DNA from: Terriglobales bacterium
Lineage (GTDB): Bacteria > Acidobacteriota > Terriglobia > Terriglobales > Acidobacteriaceae
Direction: 5' to 3'
Assembly: GCA_035624455.1 (NCBI GenBank)
Contig: DASPRM010000022.1
Coordinates: 1 to 64,000, forward strand
Length of the DNA: 64,000 nt
Below the pieces are notes generated by a model that saw only the letters and a list, made by a program, of their open reading frames with translations, had not been told where the DNA came from and ran no database searches. Positions 63,522-64,000 of the stretch are shown here, piece after piece. Position numbers and translations under genes: made by a program. Each line of letters opens with the position of its first letter. The first letter of the stretch is position 1.

Positions 63522-64000
63522 ATGGTCTGCCAGCCCAGAATCGGGCCAAGAACTCCTGCAGAAGATGGAGACCTAGTTTTGGAGACGTTTGAAGCTCCCT
63601 TTCAGGTGGACGGGGTCGAGCCAGTCGTGCGCAGCGAACTGATGAAGCGGCTGCTGCAGATGGTAGAGCGGGTGGCACGCAGCAACGCCGCTGTGCTGAT
63701 AAGCGGCGAAACCGGCAGCGGAAAGGAATTTGTTGCGCGTGCGCTGCACCACTATTCTCTGCGTAGCGAGCGGCCCTGGGTGGACGTGAATTGCGCTGCG
63801 CTTCCCGAGCATCTGGTGGAAAGCGAACTGTTTGGCTACGAGAAGGGTGCGTTTAGTGGGGCCGATTCCACCAAACCGGGACTGTTCGAACTCGCCGACA
63901 AGGGCACGCTCTTTCTCGATGAGGTTGGTGAACTCGAGCCCAGAATTCAGGTAAAGCTGCTGCGAGTACTCGATGGCATTGCTTACTTCCGGCTGGGCGG
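63522..64000 (+). CDS. Sigma-54-dependent transcriptional activator, 3' truncated by window edge
   Basis: 159 codons visible from the ATG at 63522. A short leader of about 30 residues without a receiver or GAF domain leads directly into the AAA+ domain: [22 protein letters not shown] (Walker A), [28 protein letters not shown] (the sigma-54 contact loop, GAFSGA instead of GAFTGA) and [23 protein letters not shown] (Walker B). It should drive RpoN promoters, and rpoN is in the window. Input must come from a C-terminal domain or a partner. No ribosome site is obvious. Confidence 0.9.
   Translation, partial: MVCQPRIGPRTPAEDGDLVLETFEAPFQVDGVEPVVRSELMKRLLQMVERVARSNAAVLISGETGSGKEFVARALHHYSLRSERPWVDVNCAALPEHLVESELFGYEKGAFSGADSTKPGLFELADKGTLFLDEVGELEPRIQVKLLRVLDGIAYFRLG

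Overview
The window looks like a chromosomal core-genome segment of a moderately GC-rich, diderm bacterium. The most likely source is an Acidobacteriota member of the Koribacter/Terriglobia type. This rests on gene content: an HspR/HAIR heat-shock circuit, tandem DUF507 genes, LPS transport (lptB, a fused lptC/lptA) beside a Kdo hydroxylase, S46, M61 and DUF885 secreted peptidases, and several families of intergenic palindromic repeats. No sequence search was possible, so the taxonomic call is inference. I found no tRNA, rRNA, CRISPR array, prophage or transposase gene.

Layout. 1-5.4 kb: end of glmS, an NTF2-fold protein, an S46 dipeptidyl-peptidase and a ferredoxin-NADP reductase-like flavoprotein. 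5.6-12.4 kb: heat-shock region with dnaK (behind a promoter overlapped by a HAIR operator), a 62-aa small protein, dnaJ, a GNAT acetyltransferase, an APC permease and hspR, whose product should bind that operator. 12.4-15 kb (minus): UDP-xylose synthase-like epimerase and a WecA/MraY-type glycosyl-1-phosphate transferase with a soluble C-terminal domain. 15.3-22.6 kb: ffh, a peroxiredoxin, a GH3 beta-glucosidase, then the classic rpsP-khpA-rimM-trmD-rplS operon. 22.9-31.5 kb: M61 peptidase, a poly-glycine lipoprotein, alpha-carbonic anhydrase, DUF885 protein, rnhB and a PIG-L deacetylase. 31.6-37.2 kb: tmk, holB, an unusual Hfq-like protein, dcd, an HU-family gene and an M50 protease.

37.4-53.2 kb is a nearly continuous minus-strand housekeeping block. 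In transcription order it reads lptCA(fused)-lptB-rpoN-hpf-rapZ, then an MsbA-type exporter, then yicC-gmk-rpoZ-coaBC, a family-4 UDG and priA. The first part is the conserved LPS-export/sigma-54 neighbourhood of many diderms; a Kdo hydroxylase diverges from it. 54.4-64 kb: a secreted protein of unknown function, recJ with an upstream unknown gene, two tandem DUF507 genes, a single-domain response regulator, an orphan OppC/OppD-like pair whose ATPase lacks key catalytic residues, a membrane HD-GYP/GAF/GGDEF protein, and the start of a sigma-54 activator.

The most notable signals are: the HspR-HAIR circuit; a rimM gene with no canonical start codon, which seems to begin with AUA overlapping the khpA stop and ends inside an intergenic repeat; a divergent Hfq-like protein with a long basic N-terminal tail; a sigma-54 factor with an insertion of about 110 residues; the degenerate peptide-transporter-like ABC pair; and at least five families of short palindromic repeats, often between convergent genes.
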